A stretch of 64,000 nt of DNA. It comes from Planctomycetota bacterium. GTDB taxonomy: Bacteria > Planctomycetota > PUPC01 > JACPCR01. The position numbers were made by a program, and so were the translations under genes. Positions 6,996-15,469 of this stretch are shown piece by piece. Numbering within the stretch: position 1 is the first letter of the stretch; each line of letters starts with the position of its first letter. Below the pieces are notes generated by a model, which searched no databases, was not told the origin of the DNA, and saw nothing but the letters and a program-made list of their open reading frames with translations. The stretch covers positions 1-64,000 of the forward strand of contig JACPCR010000073.1 of assembly GCA_016179685.1 (NCBI GenBank), written 5' to 3'.

Positions 6996-7844
6996 TCATC
7001 TTGCCTTTTCTTCAACCCACTTGGTCAAGAAATTCATGATGGACGATTCCGTGTCAGCCCCCCAGGCGGCGCCCGTTTCGAACCATATCTGGTCGCCTTC
7101 TGGTGACAAGACAAAGATGCCCGGAAAAACGGTCAGGCCTGCCTTGTCAACAGTTTTGAGCCAGTCGCCGTATAATTCCCTTCCCCCTTCCATCGCGAGA
7201 AAGTCAATAAATAGGAAGAGGAAACGGTCGGAATTCTTTTTTTTCCCGATCCATTTAGCGATGGTTTGGTTAAAGGCGCTGGAAGGACGGGCACTGACCG
7301 ATCCAAAGTGTACAACGAGATATTTCTTGTGGTTTTTGGCCTCCAATTTCCTTTGATCGATCAGCTCTTCTGTGGTTAAAGGTGGCCGCAAACCTCTGTT
7401 TTTCAAATGTTCATAGATGGCGTCCGTGACACTCTTGCGTTGGCCGCTGATATTCTTACCTTCTCTGACAGTTTGTTTCCAGAATCCGACGATAAGGAGT
7501 TCCCCATCTTCGTTACAAAACCCAAAGAGGGGCCACGCATTTCTTGGGGCGCCACTGGTTTCAATCAGCTTCGTTACATGGAGGAGCAATGCCTCATCCT
7601 TATCGATATTGTTAACCATGGCAAAATCACATCCGTAATCGAAAAGGTATTTTCCTACGTGGGTACTCTTGACGGTATCCAGCACAGAGGCCTCGGTATG
7701 ATGTTCGTCGGGCTGAAAGAAGAGCAAGATGGACCGCTTCTGGGCCTTGGCGTTCCGGCGAACCTCTAGAAGATCGGCCAGCCCATCACAGAAAGAGGAG
7801 AAAGGGAACAAAGATGCGAGGAAGAAGATGGGGACAGTACGCAT
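6996..7844 (-). CDS. Exported thioredoxin-fold-like protein without the CxxC motif
   Basis: This encodes 282 aa. The ATG at 7844 follows a GAGGA ribosome-binding site and begins a signal peptide (MRTVPIFFLASLFPFSSFC). The segment SILLFFQPDEHHTEASVL...GKYLFDYGCDFAMVNNID resembles a thioredoxin-like fold in which the redox Cys pair is replaced (QPDEHH). The second half repeats the pattern (KKYLVVHFGSV...GLTVFPGIFVLSPEGDQIW). Base composition is clearly lower in GC than every neighbour, and lysine and AT-rich codons are common. This suggests recent transfer. Function is unknown, and a role in periplasmic protein quality or secretion is only a guess. Confidence 0.65.
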   Translation of the reverse strand: MRTVPIFFLASLFPFSSFCDGLADLLEVRRNAKAQKRSILLFFQPDEHHTEASVLDTVKSTHVGKYLFDYGCDFAMVNNIDKDEALLLHVTKLIETSGAPRNAWPLFGFCNEDGELLIVGFWKQTVREGKNISGQRKSVTDAIYEHLKNRGLRPPLTTEELIDQRKLEAKNHKKYLVVHFGSVSARPSSAFNQTIAKWIGKKKNSDRFLFLFIDFLAMEGGRELYGDWLKTVDKAGLTVFPGIFVLSPEGDQIWFETGAAWGADTESSIMNFLTKWVEEKAR

Positions 7845-7910
7845 TGGATTTTCCTCAAAGGACGCCAGCCCGGGCACTGCGTTCGGGGGAATCTCACTGC
7901 TAGCCCGAGG

Positions 7911-7930
7911 CTAGGCCGCATTTCTCACAC
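7911..7930 (-). repeat. R5 short motif upstream of a gene
   Basis: On the minus strand this reads GTGTGAGAAATGCGGCCTAG, lying 67 bp upstream of the thioredoxin-like gene and co-oriented with it. Close relatives occur at 29387-29407, 34377-34399 and 38176-38195. The rest of 7845-8131 shows no gene. Confidence 0.5.
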
Positions 7931-8131
7931 GGCGTGCTCGAAATGCGCCCTGCTCGAAATGAGGTCGTAATTCCCCAGGCCGGGGACGATAGCGCACAGC
8001 GCTCTGGCCTTGTTTCATGACGGCATCATGCTCGTCCTCGAAACGCGAGCGCAGACCCCGACGACGAGAACGATTACATACGGTAATCCGAAATTTGTCT
8101 CATTTGTCACGGTTTCGACCTTCAGAAACAT

Positions 8132-9100
8132 CTAGAGCCGTAAACTGATGTATCCGTAGTTGCGGGTGCGGGTTTCGAGGTCCGTCACCCGGAGGATGAA
8201 GTCGCGCTCCTCGTCGGGCACCTCGAAGACGGCGGTGAACGTATGGAGCTCGCCCGCCTCGAGGAAGCGGCCGAAGGGCAGTTTCTCATCCTCGGGGTAG
8301 GCGAAGGCCGCGTCGAAACTGAGGACCGGGAACAATTTTTCGCCGGACTCGGTGAAGAGCGCTATCGCATCGTCCTCGAAGCGTTTCATGACGGGTCCGG
8401 AGATTTCGAGCTTGAATCGAATCGTGGCGAGGCGGACGCCGCGGTCCCGGTCCCGGGCGCGCCGGCGGGCGGAGACCACGCGCCAGCGGACGCCGCCCGC
8501 TTCGGTCCACCGGCCTTCCTTGACCACGGGTACGGGAATCTCGATCAGCTCGCGCACTCCGGCGAGCTGCTTCTCCACCTGCTTTTCGAGACCGATGGTT
8601 TTCTCGTCGCGCTCGCCTTCGATGTGACTGCCGAGAAGATTCACCAGACGCGGGAGGTCCGCCGCCGCTTGCTGAAGCCGATCATCCGCCAGCCGGAGGT
8701 TCGGAAACTCCAACCGGTCCGACACGGTGTAATCTCCGACCTCCCCGAAATCGCGAAGCCATCGTTCCGAGTAGGCTTTCCACTGCCGAAGCGTGTCGCG
8801 GCTCTCGATCTTGGCCTGGTTGAAGTCCTGGATGAGAAGGTCGAACTTGCGTTCGAGCCGCTGGAACTTTTCCTGCACCAGGCCCCTCTGCCGGTCATAT
8901 TCTTCCGCCTCCCGATCCGCCGCGCGGGCAAGGCCCAGCATGAGGAGCGCGAGGCCGGCGGCCAGGAGGGCTGCCGGCGTCCGCCTGGGGAGGGGCGCTG
9001 GCCAGCCATTTTCGCCGCCTGGAACAGAACGATGGTGAAGACTCCACGCGCCGCCGCTCCTTGGGCATTGCAACACAACAGGCGAAAAGGGAAGGTTCAC
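8132..9100 (-). CDS. Hypothetical exported coiled-coil protein
   Basis: This encodes up to 322 aa from the GTG at 9100. The true start is uncertain, because the hydrophobic signal segment (TPAALLAAGLALLMLGLARA) lies about 40 residues in. It is followed by a highly charged heptad-like region (EEYDRQRGLVQEKFQRLERKF and onward), then a C-terminal beta-rich domain (about residues 190-322) with RFKLEISGPVMKRF, AIALFTESGEKLFPVL and TFTAVFEVPDEERDFILRVTD. That domain looks like an immunoglobulin-like or DUF4352-type fold. It is transcribed away from the kinase gene on the same strand (68 bp downstream of it). The role is unknown. Confidence 0.65.
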   Translation of the reverse strand: MNLPFSPVVLQCPRSGGAWSLHHRSVPGGENGWPAPLPRRTPAALLAAGLALLMLGLARAADREAEEYDRQRGLVQEKFQRLERKFDLLIQDFNQAKIESRDTLRQWKAYSERWLRDFGEVGDYTVSDRLEFPNLRLADDRLQQAAADLPRLVNLLGSHIEGERDEKTIGLEKQVEKQLAGVRELIEIPVPVVKEGRWTEAGGVRWRVVSARRRARDRDRGVRLATIRFKLEISGPVMKRFEDDAIALFTESGEKLFPVLSFDAAFAYPEDEKLPFGRFLEAGELHTFTAVFEVPDEERDFILRVTDLETRTRNYGYISLRL

Positions 9101-9167
9101 TCAGTTCTTGCGAGTCGTTTGCCAGGAAGTGAGCTCCGGGGAAGAAAATTCATTTTCTCCCTGGAAA

Positions 9168-12100
9168 TCACTGGACGTCTTGAACGCATCGGAAGCCGAC
9201 GAAAGGAAGGCGCTGGATTCGTCCGTTTTCTCTCAGGAGGCGGCTGGCGCTCCGGACGCTGCACATAATCTTCCCGTCGCCATAGGACCCGCCCATATGG
9301 CTGTCCATGTCTTGAAGGAACTCTCGGACGTTTCCGGCGAGGTTGAACACGCCGAAGGGGCTCCTGCCCTTCTCGAAGGAACGCACGGGCGCGAGGCCGC
9401 GGTAACCGTCGAGGCTGCCGTCAGAGGCGCCTCCGTCGTTGGCATTGCACAGCTCCGGCTTCCAGGCCCTGCCCCAGGGGAACTCGCGGTATTCGTCCCC
9501 GGAGAGAGCGCGGACGAATTCGTTGGCCGTGGGCAGACGCTTCCGGGCCCAGGCGGAATAGGTGAAGGCATCCAGCCAGTCCAGCTTGACCACCGGGAAT
9601 TCCTCCCAGCCCGGGGTAGTGGTATCGAAATCGGCCGGCGTATGGTCTTTCTCGCCAGGGAGCACGCTGGCGGTTTTCATGGCCTCTTCACTTTCATACA
9701 AACGCCCATCCTTGCCGTAGAGCCTTTCCGCCGGGTGACAATGCTCGTGGCTTCCCGTCTTCTTGTGCCACCGGAGGAACTGGTAGTACTTCCGGTTGGA
9801 GACCTCACAGAGGTCGATCTTGAAGGCTTTGCAGGGGACCGGCTCATCGTAGGCATTTTTGTAGGACCCGGCCGGGACAAGCACCATCGTCTCGCCTTCA
9901 AGGCTGTCGAAGGCGAGGTCCATCCAGTCGAGCACCTGTTCCTCGATCTTCTTGAAGTGCTGACTGTCGTGATAGGCCAAGCGGAGCTGGGCCAGGTGCG
10001 CCTTGAGCTGGCCCCACTGCTTCCGTTCCCGCAGCTTCTGGGCCTTGGCGTACCCTTCGGTCACCGCTTGCCGTTCCCGGGCGTCGCGAACCGCCACCTC
10101 GATTTTCGTCATGATGTCGAGGTGGTCCTTGAGGTCCGCCTTCCCCTCCAGGGCGAGCTTGAATTCCTGGGCGGCCGCGTCCCCCTGGCCCGTGTAGTAG
10201 GCGAAGACGCCAAGGACGCGGTGGAGGCTGCCCTCGTCTGTGTTTTTGCTGGACTGCCGGGCCAGCTCGAGGATCACGCCCGGCTCGAGGTCGGTGACCG
10301 TCCGGCGAAATCGGGTGTCCCCGCGGAGCATGACCAGCTCCTCGCCCGAGACATTTTCGACCCTGGCCTGCACGCTGCCGACGCGCAGCGATCTGTCCTT
10401 CAACGCCGCCAGATGCGGCTTGGCCAGGGAAAGCACGTCGGCCATCGCCTGAGCCTCTCGAGCCAGCACCCGGATGCGCGAAAGATGGTAGCCGTAACGC
10501 GGGTCCGCCAGGGCCTCGTCGCAAAGCTTCTGGACGTCCCCGGCCTTGAGCTGGCCCAGCAGCTTCTCGGCCCTGGCGAGCAGCTCGGCGTAGAGCCGCT
10601 TCGACTCTTCCCTGGCCTTCAGATCGATCACCTGGTCCTTCAGGGTCTGAAGCTCATCAATCTGCGATCGCAGGCTTTTGAGGACGCCCAGATAATCCCT
10701 CGCGCCGATCACCACGCGATGGATGCCGGAGTTTTCAAAAGGTTCGACCAGGCGGGTCGCCTGGCCCACCTCCTCGAGACTCGGGGCGGATTCCAGATCG
10801 AAAGTGACCATGGCCTGCCGCTGGTCGGCCAAGAGACCCGATTGTTGCTCCGTCCGCTCGCCGGACCCCGGCTGCGGCTTTTCCCCATCCTCGGCGGTGT
10901 CCGCCGGCGCCGGCGTGGCATCACCCTCCTGTTCCTCCATGGGGGCGATGTCGACGCGGGTGAGCTCCTTGACCTTGGCCCGGGTCTCTTCCCATCGCCG
11001 GACACCCTGGCTCTCGAGCTTCTGGGTCTCAATCAGAATATAGGTCTCGACGGTCGGGCTGCGGTCCTCCTCGGGGACTTGAAGGTAAAGCTGAATAGCG
11101 TCCCCGTATCGGCCTTCCTCAACCAGGAGGTCGGCCTGCTCCCTCACGCGGCGGATAAGATTCTCGGCGCTTTCCTGTTCCTTCCGATTGATCTCATCGA
11201 GGCAGGCCTGGCATTTCGGGCCAAGATCGGCCTCCAATTCGGTCCCCTCGAGGCTGCCTTGCACCAGTTCGAACAGCTTCCGGGTCTCCCAGAAATCATG
11301 GGGATGCGTGCGGTAGAACTCTTCGGCCTTCTGATACCAGGCCTTGAGGTTCTTCAATTTCCTGGCCTGGCGGGCCATGCTGCTCTTCAGCTCCCGGAGT
11401 TTTCTGGCGTCGTCCTCCCGGAGGGCGCTTCCTGAATCGGACTTGCCGCCGGACGTCGAGGAGACCGAGGCCGACCCGGTTTCGTCCGACCCCGGGTCCG
11501 AGGTGCCCCGCCAGGCCGTCTTCACCGCATAGGCCACAACCAGAATCACGGAGACCGCCAGCAGCGGCAGGAGGATGGAGATCAGGCGTCTCCGGTGGAG
11601 GGATGCGGGCGCGGGCTGGGCTTCCACAGGAGGTTTCGCTGCTTCTGGCGCGGCTTCCTTTGGCGGCGTTGGGCTTGTCTTCCGCTCCGGCGTCTCGACC
11701 TCGGGCTTCTGCTGTTTCGCTCCCGAGAGGTCTCTTTCCGCTCCTTTCCTTCCGGCATTCTCGCCGCTCTCCTCCTCGGCGAATCGGACACGGACTCCGT
11801 CCTCTCGGTTGCCGCGGGCGATCACCGGCTCCTGCTTCGCATCGACGCCGGGTATTCGGCTCGGCCTGCCCAGCTCCGCGGGCGTCAATGTCCTCAGTCC
11901 CTCCTCCTCCTCGGAGGCTTCCGGGCCGCCGCCAAAAAGCTCATCCACGTCAAGGTCATCGTAGTTCTCCTCGGCCCGCGGTTGGGCCCTGGCAGCCGCC
12001 GCGGGCTGCTGGGACGCCGCCGCCTTCCACGTTCGGGCACGCCCGGATGTTTCCTGCGCCTCCGGCTGGTCGGGCCCGCTCTCCGGCGTTCCCGAGCTGG

Positions 12101-13355
12101 CCGGTCTCCGGCCCGGAGGTGCGGGCGCGTGGGCGGGCGCTGATGCCGCCGCCGGAGCGGGTTCTTTCGGCAGGGACTCAGCCGGCCCCGGCGTCTCCGG
12201 CAGGGCAGGAGTGGGGGTCGATTCCCCGGCGGAATCAGCCGGAAGTGCGGCCACCTCCTCGAGGGCGTCGAGCACCTCCTCGGGTGTCTGGTATCGGTCG
12301 CGCCGGCCCTTGCCGAGCATCTTACGAATCACGCGCCACGCGGCGGCCGAGACCTCGGGATTGAGCCGCGTCAGGTCCGGCGGCGGCTCGCGAAAATGCT
12401 TCTCCTGGATGTCCTGCCGACTCACTCCATCGAAGGGCGGCCTGCCAGCGAGCATCTCGTAAAGCGTGATTCCCAGCGAATAGATATCGGAGCGGATATC
12501 GAGAATTCGACGGCCCTGCGCCTGCTCGAGGGACATGTATCGGGGATTGCACTCGGGCTTGGAGAGTCCGTAATCGAGAAGGCAGACGCGGCCTTCCCGG
12601 GTCAGGATAATGTTCTCCGGCTCGATGTCCTTGTGGACGATGCCGCGGCCAGCGGCGCATTCGAGGGCCATGGCGACCTGGGCCGCCACCTCGACCGCTT
12701 GAGCTTCCTTGAGTCGGGTCCTTTTTCTCAGAATATCGCGAAGCGTGATGCCTTCGATGAGATCGCCGACGACCGCAGGGCCTTGGTCCGTCTGGATGAG
12801 TTGATGGACGCGGGCGATGTGAGGATGGTCGAGTTGGCTGGCGGCCCGGACTTCTCGGGCGAGCTGGGCCAGGTCCGGGGCAGGCTGTCCGTTGGCCTTC
12901 GGGAGGACACGGACGGCATAGACCTTTCCGTCACGAGCCTTTCGGGCGCGGAAGACCGAGCCCAGGGCGCCTTGTCCGAGGCGATCGAGGAACTGGACAT
13001 CCTCCCGCGGGAGGGTGGCGGCCCCCTCTGCGGCGGCCGTGCCCGGTCGGGCCTCGGCGGACCTGGTGCCCGAGGATTCTGTTCTGGGCGATCCGGCATG
13101 CGCGACCCGGGTGGGAGGCTCGTTCTCTTTCGAAAGAATCTCGGTCCCGAGCTCTTCGGGCTTCTCTTCCCGCACCTTTTTTTCCGGGGGGCTGACCGGC
13201 GACGCCCGCGCGGCCAGGAGGTCCAGCAAGCTGACGGATTCGCCGCGGTCCTTTCCGGCCCGCACCTGCTCCAACATGTTCTCGAGCTGTTCGGGAGTCA
13301 GGACGCCCTGAGAAACGAGCTTTTGGCCGAGCTGCCTATCAAAATCTGGGGCCAT
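9168..13355 (-). CDS. Membrane kinase-like protein fused to an FGE/SUMF1-type domain, catalytic residues eroded
   Basis: This encodes 1395 aa. In order: residues 1-50 (LVSQGVLTPEQLENML type motif), a disordered linker, a Hanks-type kinase fold (about 119-370), a Pro/Ala/Glu-rich linker, one membrane helix (about 585-610), a long helical region with TPR-like segments, and a C-terminal FGE/SUMF1-like domain (about 1154-1395; MVLVPAGSYKNAY...GNVREFLQD...VGFRCV). The kinase has the glycine loop (LGQGALGSV). However, the invariant beta-3 Lys is Arg149 (YAVRVL), HRDxKPEN is HKDIEPEN (catalytic Asp243 kept, Lys replaced by Glu245), DFG is DYG, and the activation segment is very short. It may be a pseudokinase. 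The FGE-type domain in such fusions is usually a binding module. It is transcribed divergently from the esterase gene. Confidence 0.85.
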   Translation of the reverse strand: MAPDFDRQLGQKLVSQGVLTPEQLENMLEQVRAGKDRGESVSLLDLLAARASPVSPPEKKVREEKPEELGTEILSKENEPPTRVAHAGSPRTESSGTRSAEARPGTAAAEGAATLPREDVQFLDRLGQGALGSVFRARKARDGKVYAVRVLPKANGQPAPDLAQLAREVRAASQLDHPHIARVHQLIQTDQGPAVVGDLIEGITLRDILRKRTRLKEAQAVEVAAQVAMALECAAGRGIVHKDIEPENIILTREGRVCLLDYGLSKPECNPRYMSLEQAQGRRILDIRSDIYSLGITLYEMLAGRPPFDGVSRQDIQEKHFREPPPDLTRLNPEVSAAAWRVIRKMLGKGRRDRYQTPEEVLDALEEVAALPADSAGESTPTPALPETPGPAESLPKEPAPAAASAPAHAPAPPGRRPASSGTPESGPDQPEAQETSGRARTWKAAASQQPAAAARAQPRAEENYDDLDVDELFGGGPEASEEEEGLRTLTPAELGRPSRIPGVDAKQEPVIARGNREDGVRVRFAEEESGENAGRKGAERDLSGAKQQKPEVETPERKTSPTPPKEAAPEAAKPPVEAQPAPASLHRRRLISILLPLLAVSVILVVAYAVKTAWRGTSDPGSDETGSASVSSTSGGKSDSGSALREDDARKLRELKSSMARQARKLKNLKAWYQKAEEFYRTHPHDFWETRKLFELVQGSLEGTELEADLGPKCQACLDEINRKEQESAENLIRRVREQADLLVEEGRYGDAIQLYLQVPEEDRSPTVETYILIETQKLESQGVRRWEETRAKVKELTRVDIAPMEEQEGDATPAPADTAEDGEKPQPGSGERTEQQSGLLADQRQAMVTFDLESAPSLEEVGQATRLVEPFENSGIHRVVIGARDYLGVLKSLRSQIDELQTLKDQVIDLKAREESKRLYAELLARAEKLLGQLKAGDVQKLCDEALADPRYGYHLSRIRVLAREAQAMADVLSLAKPHLAALKDRSLRVGSVQARVENVSGEELVMLRGDTRFRRTVTDLEPGVILELARQSSKNTDEGSLHRVLGVFAYYTGQGDAAAQEFKLALEGKADLKDHLDIMTKIEVAVRDARERQAVTEGYAKAQKLRERKQWGQLKAHLAQLRLAYHDSQHFKKIEEQVLDWMDLAFDSLEGETMVLVPAGSYKNAYDEPVPCKAFKIDLCEVSNRKYYQFLRWHKKTGSHEHCHPAERLYGKDGRLYESEEAMKTASVLPGEKDHTPADFDTTTPGWEEFPVVKLDWLDAFTYSAWARKRLPTANEFVRALSGDEYREFPWGRAWKPELCNANDGGASDGSLDGYRGLAPVRSFEKGRSPFGVFNLAGNVREFLQDMDSHMGGSYGDGKIMCSVRSASRLLRENGRIQRLPFVGFRCVQDVQ

Positions 13356-13505
13356 AAGGAGAGGAGATTTTACACCTTCGGCCGGGCCGGCCGGGAAGCC
13401 ACAACCCCACGAAGGATAAGAGCTCTCGATCGTGCAATACTCTAGCAGAATTTGAACTGAAAGCTAGAATCCGTGAAATCGAGGTTCGGTGTCGGGAGGT
13501 GAAAC

Positions 13506-14441
13506 ATGCTGGACGAATCTTATCCCACGCCTTCGGAGGTCGACGCCTGGTGCGCCGAGTTGCGCCAGCGCGCGGCGACGGCAACTTTCACGGCATCGCC
13601 CCTCGACACGCCTTCGTACGGCTACACGCTCGCCGTGCGGCACACCTCCGGGAACGTTTACCTGGCCTTCGACTCACCCCATTTCGAGCGTTTCTACGGC
13701 TACTGGCAGCCAGCGCCCGGAGGGGGGCCCGCTCCGCTGCTGGTCCATGTGCCGGGCTACGGCACCGAGTTGAGCGCTCACCCGGAGCTGGTCGCCGCAG
13801 GCTTCAATGTCCTGCACGTCAATCCCCTGGGATACGGCACCCCATCGGGCCCCAACGAGGAGAAGAAAGTGGATGGGGCCTGGCCCGTGCTCCCGGACAC
13901 GATCTTCAGCTTCGGGGAGAGGGGCTACGTGGACTGGCTTCGGGATGCGTTGGTCGCGCTACGGTGGGCCCGGGCGCAGAAATGCGTTCAGCCGGACCGG
14001 GTGGGTTTCTTCGGAACGAGCCAGGGAGGCGGGGGCGCCCTCCTCCTGGCCAGTCTGTCGGCAGGCGAGGGGGTGAAAGCTGTAGCGGCCGATGTTCCCT
14101 ATTTGACCCATTTTTCGTTGATGGGCCGGCAGAAGTCACCCGGCGCTTACGCGCTCGCCTTCCGGACACTGGACCGGGTTCGGGAGCAGCATCCGGGTCG
14201 GCTGCGAGAGGCCTGGCGTGCCCTGGGCTTCATCGACACCTTGAGCCATGCTCACCGCTTGGCCTTCCCCGTGCTCTTGACTGCGGGCGCTCTGGACCTT
14301 TCGACGCCGCCCGTTTCCATCCGGTCGCTGTTCGAGGCCCTCCCGGGCACCCGAAGCTACACGGAGCTGTCGGGCCAGGCTCATGCCTATACCGTCCCGT
14401 TCCTGCGGCTGGCCTCGGCCTGGTTCACTCTCTACGTTTAG
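13506..14441 (+). CDS. Acetyl-xylan-esterase-like alpha/beta hydrolase
   Basis: This encodes 311 aa. The start ATG has GGGAGGTGA five bases upstream. The catalytic triad is visible: the nucleophile elbow GTSQGG (Ser near residue 172), an acid in TAGALDLSTPP (about 262) and His in GQAHAYTVPF (about 296). The oxyanion-region sequence VHVPGYG and the DWLRDALVALRWARA helix match the AXE1/cephalosporin deacetylase family, which removes acetyl groups from sugars. There is no signal peptide, so it acts in the cytoplasm. It is monocistronic, with a long hairpin beginning at the last base of its stop codon. Confidence 0.82.
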   Translation: MLDESYPTPSEVDAWCAELRQRAATATFTASPLDTPSYGYTLAVRHTSGNVYLAFDSPHFERFYGYWQPAPGGGPAPLLVHVPGYGTELSAHPELVAAGFNVLHVNPLGYGTPSGPNEEKKVDGAWPVLPDTIFSFGERGYVDWLRDALVALRWARAQKCVQPDRVGFFGTSQGGGGALLLASLSAGEGVKAVAADVPYLTHFSLMGRQKSPGAYALAFRTLDRVREQHPGRLREAWRALGFIDTLSHAHRLAFPVLLTAGALDLSTPPVSIRSLFEALPGTRSYTELSGQAHAYTVPFLRLASAWFTLYV

Positions 14442-14494
14442 CGGGGCGCTGCCTCAAGTCGAGGCGCATGGCTCGACTTGAGGCAGCGCCCCGC
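14441..14494. terminator. 23-bp perfect-stem hairpin docked on a stop codon
   Basis: Arms 14441-14463 and 14472-14494 are perfectly complementary (GCGGGGCGCTGCCTCAAGTC...), with loop GCGCATGG. The final G of the esterase TAG is the first base of the stem. No T-run follows (CCAAAAGG), and the convergent CAP gene ends 47 bp away. It may protect or end both transcripts, or be a repeat. Confidence 0.6.
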
Positions 14495-14541
14495 CAAAAG
14501 GCTTCCCGACGCACCTCCATGCGTGCGTACGACGCCCGAAG

Positions 14542-15372
14542 TCACTTGCCCTTCGGGGACGCCAGGATGAGGGTGACCCACAGCATGCCGTATCCGGTTT
14601 CTTTCTTCTCGTTGCGCACGACACCGATCCCGATCCGCGACACCTCGGGCGAGGCGAGGTCGGAAACGGACTGAAGGGAATCGAGGCTCCTGATGAACTG
14701 GTAGTGGACGCGGAGGTTCCTGTAGCCCGACTTTTTCTTCAATTCCGCCTGGGCCGTTTCCAGGCCTAGTTTCCCGTTCCGGTTCATCGATCGGCAGTTG
14801 GCCTGGCACACGGCCTGGAGAGCCGGGTCGGACTGGAGCGGCTCGAGCCCCTTTTCCTGCCGCATCACGTTGACCTTTTCGAGGAACTGTTCCGGCGCCT
14901 TGGACAGGTCCACCACGGGCATGGGCTTCATGAAATTCTGAGTGACGTAGAAGTGGCCGTCGGCGCCGTTGACGATGCCGATGCCGATATGGGTAAAGTC
15001 CGGATCGAGCAGGTTTTTCCTGTGGCCCGGGCTGTTCATGAGTCCGACCTCGGCCATCTTAATGGTCGAGTTGTGCGCAATATTCTCCGCAAACTTTTCC
15101 GCCGCGATGGCCGCCTTGAAGAAACGGTCCTTCGGCTCCCCGGTGGTGGGCGACTCATGGGCGAAGAAGTGGTTCTCCACCATGTCCATGCTGTGACGGC
15201 GCGCCAGGGCGGAGAGACGGCGGTCCAGTTCCAGCGGCTTGAACCCGAACTTCGCCCGATCAGCATTGACGAGCTTCCACATCTCGGATTCTTCAGGCGA
15301 ATTCTCGGGCTCGGTCGGCTCGGCAGCGGCCGAGGCCGTGCACGCGGCCAGCCCGGCGGCCAGCCAGAGCAT
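14542..15372 (-). CDS. Exported CAP/SCP-domain protein
   Basis: This encodes 276 aa. The start at 15372 gives a short signal sequence with a lipobox-like LAAC (MLWLAAGLAAC). The longer frame upstream is unstructured. The CAP domain (about residues 35-165) has LVNADRAKFGFKPLELDRRL, the metal-binding His positions in ARRHSMDM and NHFFAHESP, and MNSPGHRKNLLDPDFTHIGIGI. The second half begins again with FLEKVNVMRQEKGLEPLQSD, which looks like the start of a partial second CAP unit (about 185-276). Bacterial CAP proteins are secreted and of unsettled function. It diverges from the FIST gene. Confidence 0.85.
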   Translation of the reverse strand: MLWLAAGLAACTASAAAEPTEPENSPEESEMWKLVNADRAKFGFKPLELDRRLSALARRHSMDMVENHFFAHESPTTGEPKDRFFKAAIAAEKFAENIAHNSTIKMAEVGLMNSPGHRKNLLDPDFTHIGIGIVNGADGHFYVTQNFMKPMPVVDLSKAPEQFLEKVNVMRQEKGLEPLQSDPALQAVCQANCRSMNRNGKLGLETAQAELKKKSGYRNLRVHYQFIRSLDSLQSVSDLASPEVSRIGIGVVRNEKKETGYGMLWVTLILASPKGK

Positions 15373-15469
15373 TCTCGTCCCTCTCGAAAATTCCAGAAGG
15401 AGTTGCCGCCCGGTGGCCTGATGCGGTATGCTCCCGCTGTGAATCATCGGGGAAAGAGAGGAATGAGCC

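Noticed and set aside
9108-11435. 775-codon open frame on the plus strand
   Set aside because: It lies wholly antisense to the kinase/FGE-like gene. Its translation is low-complexity Leu/Gly/Val-rich with no domain, a product of high GC3.
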